Source: Thermoflavifilum sp.
GTDB lineage: Bacteria; Bacteroidota; Bacteroidia; Chitinophagales; Chitinophagaceae
Direction of reading: 5' to 3'
NCBI RefSeq assembly: GCF_014961315.1
Contig: NZ_CP063141.1
Location: forward strand, 1,116,001-1,180,000
Length of the DNA: 64,000 bases
In this document: piece by piece, positions 27,107 through 35,870 of the stretch
Position numbering within the stretch: the stretch's first letter is position 1
How the letters are laid out: each line of letters starts with the position of its first letter
Program-made: the position numbers and the translations under genes
The notes under the pieces: model-generated
The model's input: only the letters and a program-made list of their open reading frames with translations
The model's database searches: none
What the model was told of the DNA's origin: nothing

Positions 27107-28141
27107 ATGAAAAATCATGTTGTTCGGATCTTCGCTATCTGGGCGCTGTTGATTTGCTGGGGTGTTACGGAACTCTCTGCACAGGCCACCCGAACCACTA
27201 CCCGTCGCCGGAGGGCTACCACAGGGGCCGTGCAAACCCAGCCGGCAAATACGGGAATTGTAAACCCGGCTACAGGAAATGTGATTAATCCGCCTGTGGT
27301 GGATACCACTCAACCGCAGGCTACTCCCCTGCGTCCCGATAATATTTTCGGCGATCTTGAAAATCCTAAATCACCGCTCCGCAACGATAATGTGGTGGTG
27401 CGCAACCTGATTAAAGATCGCACTCCCCTGGCTTATCAGTATATTCGCGAGGATGATGCCGTCTGGGGTCATCGCCTCTGGGAAGAAATTGATGTACACG
27501 AAAAAATCAACCTTCCTTTTGCCTACGCAGGCGAAGGTGGAAGCTATGACCTGATCAGCATTTTACTTAAAGCTATTTTAGATAGCGAAGTGGTAGCCTT
27601 TAATCCTATTGATGATCGGTTTACCACTCCTATGAGCATTGATGAAATTAAAAAACAATTGGTTGGCCCCCCCGATACCATCCGGGTAGTAGATCCCATT
27701 ACAGGAAAAGAATCGACGCAAATCGTACAACATGAATTTGACCCGCATATCGTTACCCGTTATCGCATTAAAGAAGACTGGGTATTTGATAAACAAACTT
27801 CACAGCTTTATGTACGCATTCTGGGTATCGCCCCATTAAAAGCCATTTACAATCCCGACGGCTCACTTCGTGCTATGACTCCTTTATTCTGGCTTTATTA
27901 TCCTGATCTGCGGCCTATTCTGGCCAGATATGATGTGTACAATCCAAACAATTATATGATGCGCATGAGCTGGGAAGATGTATTTGAAATGCGATATTTC
28001 CATGCTTATGTAGTGAAAGAAGATAATGTTTTCGACCGCTATATCAAAGACTACGAGAAAAATGGTATCCGTGCCTTGCTTGAAGGTGAGAAAATTAAAA
28101 ATCAAATTTTTGACTGGGAACAAAACCTCTGGTCATATTGA
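27107..28141 (+). CDS. gldN: Type IX secretion protein GldN
   Basis: Periplasmic ring partner of the lipoprotein GldK, 344 residues. A signal peptide ends near LSAQA (residues 1-27) and is followed by a basic low-complexity stretch (TRTTTRRRRATTG) and a Pro/Thr-rich linker to about residue 95. The conserved core carries DDAVWGHRLWEEIDVHEKINLPFAYAGEGGSYDLISILL, RIKEDWVFDKQTSQLYVRILGIAPLK and SWEDVFEMRYFHAYVVKEDNVFDRYIKDY. It is the last gene of the gld run and ends before a clear terminator. Confidence 0.96.
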   Translation: MKNHVVRIFAIWALLICWGVTELSAQATRTTTRRRRATTGAVQTQPANTGIVNPATGNVINPPVVDTTQPQATPLRPDNIFGDLENPKSPLRNDNVVVRNLIKDRTPLAYQYIREDDAVWGHRLWEEIDVHEKINLPFAYAGEGGSYDLISILLKAILDSEVVAFNPIDDRFTTPMSIDEIKKQLVGPPDTIRVVDPITGKESTQIVQHEFDPHIVTRYRIKEDWVFDKQTSQLYVRILGIAPLKAIYNPDGSLRAMTPLFWLYYPDLRPILARYDVYNPNNYMMRMSWEDVFEMRYFHAYVVKEDNVFDRYIKDYEKNGIRALLEGEKIKNQIFDWEQNLWSY

Positions 28142-28166
28142 GATCCTCGCCCAAATCCGTTGATGA

Positions 28167-28205
28167 AGCCGTATCCATGAGCTGTATCATCGATACGGCT
28201 TTTTT
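28167..28205 (+). terminator. Terminator of the gldKLMN operon
   Basis: A nine-base-pair stem, AGCCGTATC (28167-28175) with GATACGGCT (28192-28200), followed by a T run, 25 bases past the gldN stop. Confidence 0.8.
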
Positions 28206-28283
28206 ATTACATGCAACGTTTTCTCGAATGTTTTGCTCTTCATATATGCCATTTTTATTGTTTCACCCTTAAAACATGTTCCT

Positions 28284-28748
28284 ATGAAATTACTACGCAC
28301 TGCTGTTGTCGCAAGTTTATGTGTACTTGCTATTGCCAGCTGTAAGAAAAACGACAGTACTCCCACCGGGCAGGCCGCTCTGGTAGGAAAATGGAACGGC
28401 CAGAAAATTGAGGCCAGCTACGCGTTGAACGGACAAAAACTGCACGATACGACAATCAACATCGTACCTCCGGATCTACTCATCATAGAATTTCGCTTAG
28501 ATTCGGTGGTTATTGTCAACCATCGCTTGAGCGCATTTGGGGATTCTACTGCAACAGCAGATACTTCTTATTATCTGGTGAGTGCAGGTAAAATTATCAT
28601 AACCGGCGATCTACAGCATCCGGAAAATGGGGAGACATTTACTTATCAGCTTTCCGGCAGTCAGCTTAAAATGTATCAGGAAACACATGATACCGTGTCA
28701 CAGGGTGTAGAAACTTACGGACTCACTTTTTATCTGAACAAAATGTAA
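28284..28748 (+). CDS. Small lipocalin-like lipoprotein
   Basis: 154 residues. The ATG at 28284 is chosen because it opens directly on a lipoprotein signal (MKLLRTAVVASLCVLAIASC) with the lipobox IASC followed by KKN. The rest is a small beta-rich domain (LVGKWNGQKIEASYALNG, then alternating strands ending YGLTFYLNKM), like the lipocalin-family lipoproteins abundant in Bacteroidota. No catalytic residues are seen. It lies between two strong terminators, so it is a single-gene transcript. Ligand and function are unknown. Confidence 0.75.
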   Translation: MKLLRTAVVASLCVLAIASCKKNDSTPTGQAALVGKWNGQKIEASYALNGQKLHDTTINIVPPDLLIIEFRLDSVVIVNHRLSAFGDSTATADTSYYLVSAGKIIITGDLQHPENGETFTYQLSGSQLKMYQETHDTVSQGVETYGLTFYLNKM

Positions 28749-28767
28749 TGCGCTTATTTCTTATACA

Positions 28768-28800
28768 AAGCCCGCCGATAAGATTCGTGCGGGCTTTTTT
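28768..28800 (+). terminator. Terminator after the lipoprotein gene
   Basis: Stem AAAGCCCGC (28768-28776) with GCGGGCTTT (28790-28798) ending in a T run. It lies between two convergent genes and may serve both, though the minus-side T run is poor. Confidence 0.75.
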
Positions 28801-28814
28801 ACTATGAAGCTTAT

Positions 28815-30590
28815 TCAATGATAAAGTTGTTCGATGATATCGTGATACTTCTGTTCGATGACTTTGCGCTTCAGTTTAAGTGTGGGCGTAAGTTCACCGC
28901 CATCAATGGTCCATTCGTGAGAGAGCAAAGCAAACTTCTTAATTTGTTCTACATGGTTAAACAGAGGATTATATTTCTCAATGATAGATTGATAGAGGGC
29001 TTTTACCTGAGGATGTTTGATCATCTCTTCGGGGTTATCAAAAGGAATATTATTTTTTGCACACCAATCTTTCAAATGCGTAAATGAAGGCACGATAAGC
29101 GCGGAAACAAATTTCCGTCCTTCGCCAACGACCATCACCTGTTCAATGAAACGCGATTCCTTGAGTTTATTTTCAATAGGTTGGGGAGCGACATATTTCC
29201 CTCCAGAAGTTTTCAAAAGTTCTTTTTTACGATCGGTGATTTTTAAAAATTTTCCATGAATCAGTTCACCTATATCGCCTGTATGCAGCCATCCGTTTTC
29301 AATGGTTTCTGCCGTGAGCTCAGGGTGTTTGTAATATCCCATCATCACGTTTGGCCCTTTGCAAAGGATTTCTCCATCCGGCGCTATTTTCACTTCCACC
29401 CCATCTATAATAGGCCCCACGGTGCCGAACATCCGATTTTCTATTTCCATGCGATTTACGCTAATGACCGGAGAGGTTTCGGTAAGTCCATATCCTTCCA
29501 GGCAGGGAATGCCTGCTGCGGTGAAGATTTGCAGAAGCCTGATCTGGGCAGGTGCCGAACCAATCACCACGGCCTGAATACGGCCACCCAGTGCAGCTCT
29601 CCACTTGCTGAAAACCAGCCGGTCGGCAAGCTTTAATTGAAGGGCATAGAAAAAAGGTTGATGTTTGCTTAATTGATAACGCTTAGCCAGCTGAAGGGCC
29701 CAGAAAAAAATCCATCTTTTGATTCCGTGTAATTGCAATCCAGCCTGAACAATGCGTTCATACAATTTTTCCAGCAGGCGCGGTACCGTGGTGAAAATGG
29801 TTGGCTGTACCTCCTTTAAGTTTTCGCCGATTTTATCCATACTTTCAGCATAGTAAATCGGTACGCCGCAATGGATATACAGATATGTAATCATGCGTTC
29901 ATAAACATGATTTAAAGGCAGAAAGCTCAAAGCTTTTGCACCTGCAGATAAGGGCAGATAAGGCTTGCAGGCCAGCACATTGCTCACAATATTGCGATGG
30001 CTGAGCATCACGCCTTTGGGTGTGCCGGTTGTTCCGGAGGTATAAATGATGGTCGCTAAATGTTCATCCTTAATCTGCTGCATGGTTTGTTCCAATCGAT
30101 CTTGTCCCTCCTCACATAGCAGTGCTTTCCAGTGTGGAAGATGATCGCCGGCCTGAAAGCAATAGATCGCCTGGAGGTCGGGCAATTGATCTTTGATTTG
30201 TTCTACTTTTTGATACAATTGTCCATCACCTACAAAAACAATTTTTACAGCAGCTTCCTTGAATACATAGCTTAATTCGCTCTGGCTGATGGTAGGATAA
30301 ACCGGCACCAATACGGCCCCACACATCTGGCAGGCTAAATCGGTAATTACCCATTCGGGTCTGTTGGCCGAGATCAGGCCAATTTTATCCTGATGTTCGG
30401 GTGTGAAATCATGTGGAGCGATACCGGCTCGTTGCAGTCCTCTGGCCAGTGCCTGGCTGAGCTGTATCACTTCCCGGCTATCATAACCCCGCCATTTGCC
30501 GTTTTCTTTGGCGGCCAGCATATCGGGTAGGGGATGATGGAGTTGTTGAAGGGCAAAGTCAAACAAACGCTGGGGAGTGGATAAGCGCAT
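28815..30590 (-). CDS. Long-chain fatty acid-CoA ligase (AMP-forming)
   Basis: Activates fatty acids with ATP and CoA; 591 residues, a normal length. The AMP-binding motif is TIIYTSGTTGTPKGVMLSH (about 178-196). GYGLTETSPVISVN, the hinge region GWLHTGDIGELIHGKFLKITDRKKELLKTSGGKYVAP, and the C-terminal lysine region (TPTLKLKRKVI) are all present. It groups by eye with the FadD15/FAA1-like long-chain branch. No signal peptide. It is preceded upstream by the 2TM gene, but a terminator lies between them. Confidence 0.93.
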   Translation of the reverse strand: MRLSTPQRLFDFALQQLHHPLPDMLAAKENGKWRGYDSREVIQLSQALARGLQRAGIAPHDFTPEHQDKIGLISANRPEWVITDLACQMCGAVLVPVYPTISQSELSYVFKEAAVKIVFVGDGQLYQKVEQIKDQLPDLQAIYCFQAGDHLPHWKALLCEEGQDRLEQTMQQIKDEHLATIIYTSGTTGTPKGVMLSHRNIVSNVLACKPYLPLSAGAKALSFLPLNHVYERMITYLYIHCGVPIYYAESMDKIGENLKEVQPTIFTTVPRLLEKLYERIVQAGLQLHGIKRWIFFWALQLAKRYQLSKHQPFFYALQLKLADRLVFSKWRAALGGRIQAVVIGSAPAQIRLLQIFTAAGIPCLEGYGLTETSPVISVNRMEIENRMFGTVGPIIDGVEVKIAPDGEILCKGPNVMMGYYKHPELTAETIENGWLHTGDIGELIHGKFLKITDRKKELLKTSGGKYVAPQPIENKLKESRFIEQVMVVGEGRKFVSALIVPSFTHLKDWCAKNNIPFDNPEEMIKHPQVKALYQSIIEKYNPLFNHVEQIKKFALLSHEWTIDGGELTPTLKLKRKVIEQKYHDIIEQLYH

Positions 30591-30637
30591 AGCACCAGTT
30601 TATTGCTCCTTAAATTACTTGATTTCTCTTGATTAAC

Positions 30638-30665
30638 ATAAAAAAAGCCGGTTTTTAGAACCGGC
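30638..30665 (-). terminator. Rho-independent terminator of the 2TM gene
   Basis: On the minus strand GCCGGTT, a five-base loop and AACCGGC are followed by a run of seven or more T. It sits 37 bases past the 2TM gene stop. Confidence 0.85.
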
Positions 30666-30702
30666 GCATGCGTGAAGAAGTTTTTATAGGATATGAAAAA
30701 GT

Positions 30703-30984
30703 TCAATGCTCTTTCTCCCAGAGGTATTTCAGGTAATATTTATCCTGGTTATTCTTATTATTATCGAAAAAGGTATTGCAAAAATGGGCAACAACAACCA
30801 GAAACCAGGTGCCCGTAAACCATCCTTCCCAGGGATAGGCATCGCCCTGCAGTCGGGCATCATGATTTTTGTACACCACCAACCATAGGATAAGCATGGC
30901 TATGATGTACACGACGAGATGAATAAAGAAAAGCGTTCTGGATGGCGCATGATAAGGATGACGGGCATAACTTTTCGGTTCCAT
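30703..30984 (-). CDS. 2TM domain protein
   Basis: 93 residues with two hydrophobic helices (about residues 18-39 and 56-72) joined by a short loop containing YPWEGWFTGTWF. It has the layout of the Bacteroidota 2TM domain family, sometimes found fused to histidine kinases. The ATG at 30984 is preferred to a TTG two codons upstream. The C terminus is rich in Asn and Lys (DNNKNNQDKYYLKYLWEKEH). The function is unknown. Confidence 0.7.
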   Translation of the reverse strand: MEPKSYARHPYHAPSRTLFFIHLVVYIIAMLILWLVVYKNHDARLQGDAYPWEGWFTGTWFLVVVAHFCNTFFDNNKNNQDKYYLKYLWEKEH

Positions 30985-31004
30985 CGTCAATTCGCGAATT
31001 TGTG

Positions 31005-31012
31005 CAAAGATA
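31005..31012 (-). promoter_or_regulatory. Candidate -7 element of the 2TM gene
   Basis: On the minus strand TATCTTTG followed by C matches TAnnTTTG, 20 bases before the ATG. A perfect 12-base palindrome, AATTCGCGAATT (30989-31000), lies between them. Confidence 0.45.
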
Positions 31013-31045
31013 AAGATTCATAGCGAATACGGGGTGAAAAATTAT

Positions 31046-32152
31046 TTATTGTTGGTTATTGAGTTGAAAATGGAATTGTGCATCATTGTAAAACTGTCCA
31101 CCCGGGAGCTGCAGGGGATGTTGCTGGTGATAGGCCAGAAACCGCTGAAGTTGCTGAGCATGCAGATTCATCCATTCGCGAAAAGCTGCTGTGCTGGCTG
31201 CAGGGCCAAACAGCCATTGATCATAAGCTTCAAAAACACCAGAGCGAATCATATCGGCCTGGTAGTCGAATAAAGCAAAGGGAAAATCGGCAGCAAATAA
31301 TTTTTCCCAATCCAGGATAAAACGTATGCGCAGCATGGTAAGGGTTTCGGGTGTAACGCCTTCGTCGATCACGGAAACTTGTTTGGCCAGGGTTTGCAAA
31401 AAAGCTTCCCGGAAGTTAGCTGGCCTGGAACCGGGTACAGGCAGGGGTACGCTGGAAAGTTCGCCACTGGCAAAGAGGCGTTTGTAGGTGTCAAATAAAA
31501 TGCCCTTGATTTCGGCTGTTCGCAGAGAAAAACTTTCCAGGTTGATGAAGATTTCTCCGTATAGCAGTGTCCATACCTTATCGTCTGTGTAATAATACGT
31601 ACGGGCTGCATGGTAATAATTGTTGGGATCGTTGGGTGCCATTTGAATTCCCTTGATCCAGCTGAGCAGCGCAGGTCTGTATTTTTCTTCATTGAAATAA
31701 AGAAGCCCGAGCTGGGTATATAAAGCTCCTTGTTGCGGAAATTGCCTGATGCCTTCGTTCAGCAGGCGAATGGCTTTCTTATCCTCGTGCTGGCCCTCGG
31801 CAATTTCGGCGGCAATCTGATAGGTACGGGCAGTGGTGGATTTGCTTTTTAAGAGGCTATTGATGACTGCTTCGGCTCTGGCATAGTCTTTCCGCATCAG
31901 GTATGCCGTGGCCAGATCCTGTTGATAGAGCTGGTTATCAGGATATTGCTGGATGATTTGTTGTAAAACAATGATGGCATTGGCGTAATCGCCTGCGCTC
32001 ATAAAGCGCTGGGCGGTAGCGTAAAGAGGAGGGATGGTATTAGCCTGACTGGCTTCCTGAGAAGCAGGCGTTTGGGAATAAGCATGCCAGAAACAGCTGC
32101 ACAGCACAACAATGCATAGCATGGAACTGTGAATGGCCGGCTTCAAAGGCAT
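31046..32152 (-). CDS. Exported TPR-repeat protein
   Basis: 368 residues. A signal peptide (1-26, ending HAYSQT) is followed by about five tetratricopeptide repeats between residues 45 and 200 (AQRFMSAGDYANAIIVLQQIIQQYP, DLATAYLMRKDYARAEAVINSLL, AIRLLNEGIRQFPQQGALYTQLGLLYFNEEKYRPALLSW). The C-terminal 160 residues are helical with no family I recognise. A periplasmic or envelope scaffold role is likely. The DUF1015 gene upstream on the same strand is separated by 78 bases. Confidence 0.75.
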   Translation of the reverse strand: MPLKPAIHSSMLCIVVLCSCFWHAYSQTPASQEASQANTIPPLYATAQRFMSAGDYANAIIVLQQIIQQYPDNQLYQQDLATAYLMRKDYARAEAVINSLLKSKSTTARTYQIAAEIAEGQHEDKKAIRLLNEGIRQFPQQGALYTQLGLLYFNEEKYRPALLSWIKGIQMAPNDPNNYYHAARTYYYTDDKVWTLLYGEIFINLESFSLRTAEIKGILFDTYKRLFASGELSSVPLPVPGSRPANFREAFLQTLAKQVSVIDEGVTPETLTMLRIRFILDWEKLFAADFPFALFDYQADMIRSGVFEAYDQWLFGPAASTAAFREWMNLHAQQLQRFLAYHQQHPLQLPGGQFYNDAQFHFQLNNQQ

Positions 32153-32230
32153 ATTCCGCTTTTGGGGTAAAGCTAAAGAAATGCGCTGGAATCGACCAGC
32201 GTCAGGATGTGAATAAGCTGCTAAAAAATA

Positions 32231-33559
32231 TCAGAATTGTGATTTTTCCGAAGCAAACCATTCGATAGGGTGTACTATGTCCGCTTGCTCGAGTGAATGG
32301 ATAAATAAGCCATCGGGTAATTTGGGTTCAAACCAGGTCGATTTAGGAGGCATCATCTTGCCCTGATCGGCAACAGCAAATAGTTGCTCAGGCGTTACCG
32401 GATGCAGCAGAAAAGCTACCGCCATTTCTCCACTGTTGACGCAGTTTTCCAGATAACCCGGGCCCCGAACACCGCCGGCAAACACGATTCGCTCGTCTGT
32501 TCTGGGATTCATAATGCCCAGCAGAGGTGCTAATATCAGGTTTTGCAGCAGGCTCACGTCCAGTGATTCCACGGCGTCATCGGAAATATATTCGGGTTTT
32601 ACGGTCAGACCGTACCATCTTTGCTGTAGATACATACCTATTTGATGCGGAGCCCCGGGCCTGAACACGTTATCCTGTGGGCCGCTAATCTCAAAGGAAG
32701 TCTTGAGTGCTTCCACAAAAGCTTCCGGATCATATCCATTCAGGTCTTTCACCAGACGATTGTATTCCATGATAAAAAGTTGATCGGCCGGGAACAGGGT
32801 GGTCAGGAAAAAATGATAAGGAGCAGCAGGATTGTCGTTGCCTTCCTGCATCCATTCTTTTCGCAGCAGGGCGGCTGACGCGGCCCGATGATGGCCATCG
32901 GCGATATAGGTGCAGGGAACCTGATGTTCGAAAATGCGGGTAATTTGGGCAATAGCCGTGAGGTGATCTACTTTCCATACGACATGTTCCACACCGTCTT
33001 CCCCGTTGAAGTGATATGCGGGCTCATGCGTGGATTTCCATTTTTCGATAAGTGCATGTAAAATAGGCACGGGCCTATGGGCCAGAAATACGTTGCCGGT
33101 CTGGGCTCGGGTAAACCGAATATGCTGAATACGGTCGCGCTCCTTGTCGGGTCGGGTAAGCTCATGCTTTTTGATGATGCCCGCTTCATAATCGCTCAGT
33201 GCCGAAAGGCAAACCAATCCTGTTTGTTCGATTAGTTTGCCCGTTAGAAACGGATGCGGCATCCGCTGTGTATAAATGTAGTAATGAATGCCTGTATCGT
33301 TGATAAACACCCCACGTTGTAAAAAATCCCTCAAACGTTGCGCACCTGCTTCGTAAACCTCGTCGGGGAATGGCGTGTGCGCATCCATGTATTGCGGAAA
33401 ATGAATCTCCGGTTTTGAAATATGATAGAAAGAATCTGCATTCTCCCGGGCAATCGCTTCTGCCTCATGGGCGCTCAACACATCATAAGGGCGCGCCACT
33501 ACACGCGAGGCAAGCGCTGGTTGGGGCAAAATCGCTCTGAAAGGCCGTATTACAGTCAT
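32231..33559 (-). CDS. DUF1015 family protein linked to serC
   Basis: 442 residues, cytoplasmic. The start TVIRPFRAILPQPALASRVVARPYDVLS and the motif YIADGHHRAASAALLRKE (DGHHR at 221-225) are diagnostic of DUF1015. The DGHHR segment recalls the ParB/sulfiredoxin-fold nucleotide-binding motif of SbnI/SerK-type serine kinases, so a role in serine or phosphoserine handling is a hypothesis. It lies 48 bases downstream of serC and is probably co-transcribed. No serA or serB is seen in the window. The reaction is not established. Confidence 0.85.
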   Translation of the reverse strand: MTVIRPFRAILPQPALASRVVARPYDVLSAHEAEAIARENADSFYHISKPEIHFPQYMDAHTPFPDEVYEAGAQRLRDFLQRGVFINDTGIHYYIYTQRMPHPFLTGKLIEQTGLVCLSALSDYEAGIIKKHELTRPDKERDRIQHIRFTRAQTGNVFLAHRPVPILHALIEKWKSTHEPAYHFNGEDGVEHVVWKVDHLTAIAQITRIFEHQVPCTYIADGHHRAASAALLRKEWMQEGNDNPAAPYHFFLTTLFPADQLFIMEYNRLVKDLNGYDPEAFVEALKTSFEISGPQDNVFRPGAPHQIGMYLQQRWYGLTVKPEYISDDAVESLDVSLLQNLILAPLLGIMNPRTDERIVFAGGVRGPGYLENCVNSGEMAVAFLLHPVTPEQLFAVADQGKMMPPKSTWFEPKLPDGLFIHSLEQADIVHPIEWFASEKSQF

Positions 33560-33607
33560 CTTGCTCAGAGTTTTAAGTCATTTTATTAGGTTCGAGGTTT
33601 TTTAAGA

Positions 33608-34678
33608 TTATCCGTGCTTACGCGCAAAATAACGCATGCTTTCCACCAGATATTCCACGCTTTCAATGGGCATGGCATTGTAGATGGAAGCCCGGAAACC
33701 ACCTACCAGTCTATGTCCCTTGATACCTACAATATCTTCTTTCTTGCAGAATTCCAGAAATTCTTTTTCCAGTGCTGGATCATTCATCACGAAACATACA
33801 TTCATTTTGCTACGATCGGCCGGGTCGGCCGTACCTCGGAACAGGGGGTTTTCATCAATTTCCCGGTACAACAGGGCTGCTTTTTGCTCATTGCGTTTTT
33901 CGATAACCGCAATGCCTCCCTGTTCTTTTAACCACCGCAGGGTGAGCATGGATATGTAAATAGCAAAAACGGGAGGCGTGTTATAAATGGATTCATGCTG
34001 AATGTGTACGCGATAATCCAGTATAGTGGGGATGAGTCGATTTACCTTTCCGAGTATGCTTTTCCTTACGGCTACCAGGGTAACGCCAGCAGGACCCATA
34101 TTTTTTTGTGCACCGGCATATATGAGGGCGAATTGATTGAAATTTAGTTGTCGGCTGAAGATATCGCTGCTCATGTCGGCCACAAGCGGTACTTCCACCT
34201 CGGGGATCTGATGCCATTGCGTACCGTAGATGGTGTTGTTGGTTGTAATATGCAGGTATTTCAGGTGTTTGGGTACGGTGAATGATTTAGGAATGTAGCA
34301 ATAATTCCGGTCGGCCGAACTGGCTACGATTTCCACATTTCCGAACAGGCGAGCTTCTTTCAGTGCGCGACTGGCCCATACGCCGGTGTCCAGGTAACCG
34401 GCCGTTTCCCCGGCATCGAGCAAGTTATAGGGCACCTGCATGAACTGGGTACTTGCCCCGCCATGTAGAAAAAGTACTTCAAAATCTTCATCTAACTGAA
34501 GCAATTCCCGCACCAGCTGCCGGGCTTCCGCCATGACCTGCAGAAAAGCTTCGCTGCGGTGGGAAATCTCCAGAATCGACATGCCCAGGCCATCAAAGTC
34601 AATCAGCGCTTTGCTTGCTTTGTAAAGCACCTCGTTGGGCAACATCGAGGGGCCAGCATTAAAGTTGTGCACCTGCAT
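33608..34678 (-). CDS. serC: Phosphoserine aminotransferase
   Basis: PLP enzyme converting 3-phosphohydroxypyruvate to phosphoserine, second step of serine synthesis. The 356-residue length fits. The N terminus HNFNAGPSMLPNEVL, LHGGASTQFMQVPYNLL and the PLP lysine Lys192 in YAGAQKNMGPAGVT are clear. EFCKKEDIVGIKGHRLVGGFRASIYNAMP is the family C-terminal signature. Followed by the DUF1015 gene. The 214 bases upstream of its start contain no gene I can support. Confidence 0.97.
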   Translation of the reverse strand: MQVHNFNAGPSMLPNEVLYKASKALIDFDGLGMSILEISHRSEAFLQVMAEARQLVRELLQLDEDFEVLFLHGGASTQFMQVPYNLLDAGETAGYLDTGVWASRALKEARLFGNVEIVASSADRNYCYIPKSFTVPKHLKYLHITTNNTIYGTQWHQIPEVEVPLVADMSSDIFSRQLNFNQFALIYAGAQKNMGPAGVTLVAVRKSILGKVNRLIPTILDYRVHIQHESIYNTPPVFAIYISMLTLRWLKEQGGIAVIEKRNEQKAALLYREIDENPLFRGTADPADRSKMNVCFVMNDPALEKEFLEFCKKEDIVGIKGHRLVGGFRASIYNAMPIESVEYLVESMRYFARKHG

Positions 34679-34892
34679 CCGTTTAAATCAATTGATCATG
34701 TAAGATATGGTTAATGCATTTGGTATCAGCTTAAGGTTAACAACAATGGGTTTCCATTTTTTTCATTTTCTCCACGGATGAAACAATGAAACGAAGAAAA
34801 TGAACAATTTTATATGTGTAACTTTTAGTAAATCAACAGAAATAAGATTATTCACCTTTTCTGAATGGGCGTCGTAAAGGTAGAATTCTTTT

Positions 34893-35870
34893 TTATTCTT
34901 TAAAAGACCCCATTCTCTCTTTCCGCACATCCCATTCGAAACGCTGGAGTGAATGCCATTCCAGACTGTCGGCATGGGTGAATTGCACCCGCATCAAATC
35001 CTGCAAATCGGGCTGGCCGGCATTTACCCAGGCGGTGTACCAGAATGAGGCTACGGCCAGAATGGCCTGCTGCATGCGCCGTTCCACCATCTGATGCATC
35101 AATGCTTCATAGGTTTCGAGATAGGTTGTGCTGTAACCGCGTACCCACTGGTTGTTACGCAGGTAGTACCCATATTTTGCTTTTTTAGGAAAATGAGCGC
35201 GCAGGTATTTTTCTGTTACCAGCACGGTATCGGATGCGCGGGCACTTTCACGGATGATTTGCCAGAGTGTGGATGCCGGGTCAGGCAAATACCGGGCTTT
35301 ACCCACCCAGAGATGAAAGCGGGCATAAAGGCGCTCAGGGATGGCGGTTTCCCAGAGGGCATGGATGCCATGCTGGCCGGTGAATTGTCCGTCGTAGTTG
35401 CTGCAGGCGTGCAAGGGCACGCAGGCATCGGCAATGTAATGACCAAGATCAGCGGAAAGTTTCAATACGCGTTGTCCATCGCCCCGCCGAAAAGCTTCAA
35501 CCAGCTGATTATACACCTGTAGCGCATACCACGGCAAAACGCCCTGGCGTTGCAGGGTTTCGGCGGGCCAGCGAAGGGTGGCCTGTTGCCAGTTGCAGGG
35601 CCATGCCGTAGTATCATAGGCATCCGCATCAAAATAATGCCGGGGCGCTTCCGAATGCAATATAAATTTACGACGGTCGGCATCTGCTGCATGTTCGGTC
35701 AAGAACGCCTGATAGGGTTTGAAGAATACCTGCATTTCAGGAGGCAGGCTATACACGGCCTGATGATTGATACAGGCGTGAGCAAAAAAACCCCATCCCG
35801 ATACCTGGAATGGAGCGGAAAGTAATCCTCCAACCAGTAAGCACAACCAACATATGCGGTTCCGGTTCAT
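34893..35870 (-). CDS. Exported P1 nuclease / zinc phospholipase C-like protein
   Basis: 325 residues with a signal peptide ending at VSG, so the mature protein begins Trp26-Gly-Phe-Phe-Ala-His. A free N-terminal Trp plus this His is the zinc-site hallmark of the S1/P1 nuclease and zinc phospholipase C fold. Other ligand motifs follow: HYFDADAYD, LSADLGHYIADACVPLHA and GQHGIHALWE. It would hydrolyse phosphodiesters outside the cytoplasm; lipid versus nucleic acid substrate cannot be told. Its start overlaps the DUF502 gene stop by four bases, so they are translationally coupled. Confidence 0.82.
   Translation of the reverse strand: MNRNRICWLCLLVGGLLSAPFQVSGWGFFAHACINHQAVYSLPPEMQVFFKPYQAFLTEHAADADRRKFILHSEAPRHYFDADAYDTTAWPCNWQQATLRWPAETLQRQGVLPWYALQVYNQLVEAFRRGDGQRVLKLSADLGHYIADACVPLHACSNYDGQFTGQHGIHALWETAIPERLYARFHLWVGKARYLPDPASTLWQIIRESARASDTVLVTEKYLRAHFPKKAKYGYYLRNNQWVRGYSTTYLETYEALMHQMVERRMQQAILAVASFWYTAWVNAGQPDLQDLMRVQFTHADSLEWHSLQRFEWDVRKERMGSFKE

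Noticed and set aside
34679..34892. Possible small gene between serC and the P1-nuclease-like gene
   Set aside because: The only frame is AT-rich, overlaps the end of the neighbouring gene and has no family resemblance.
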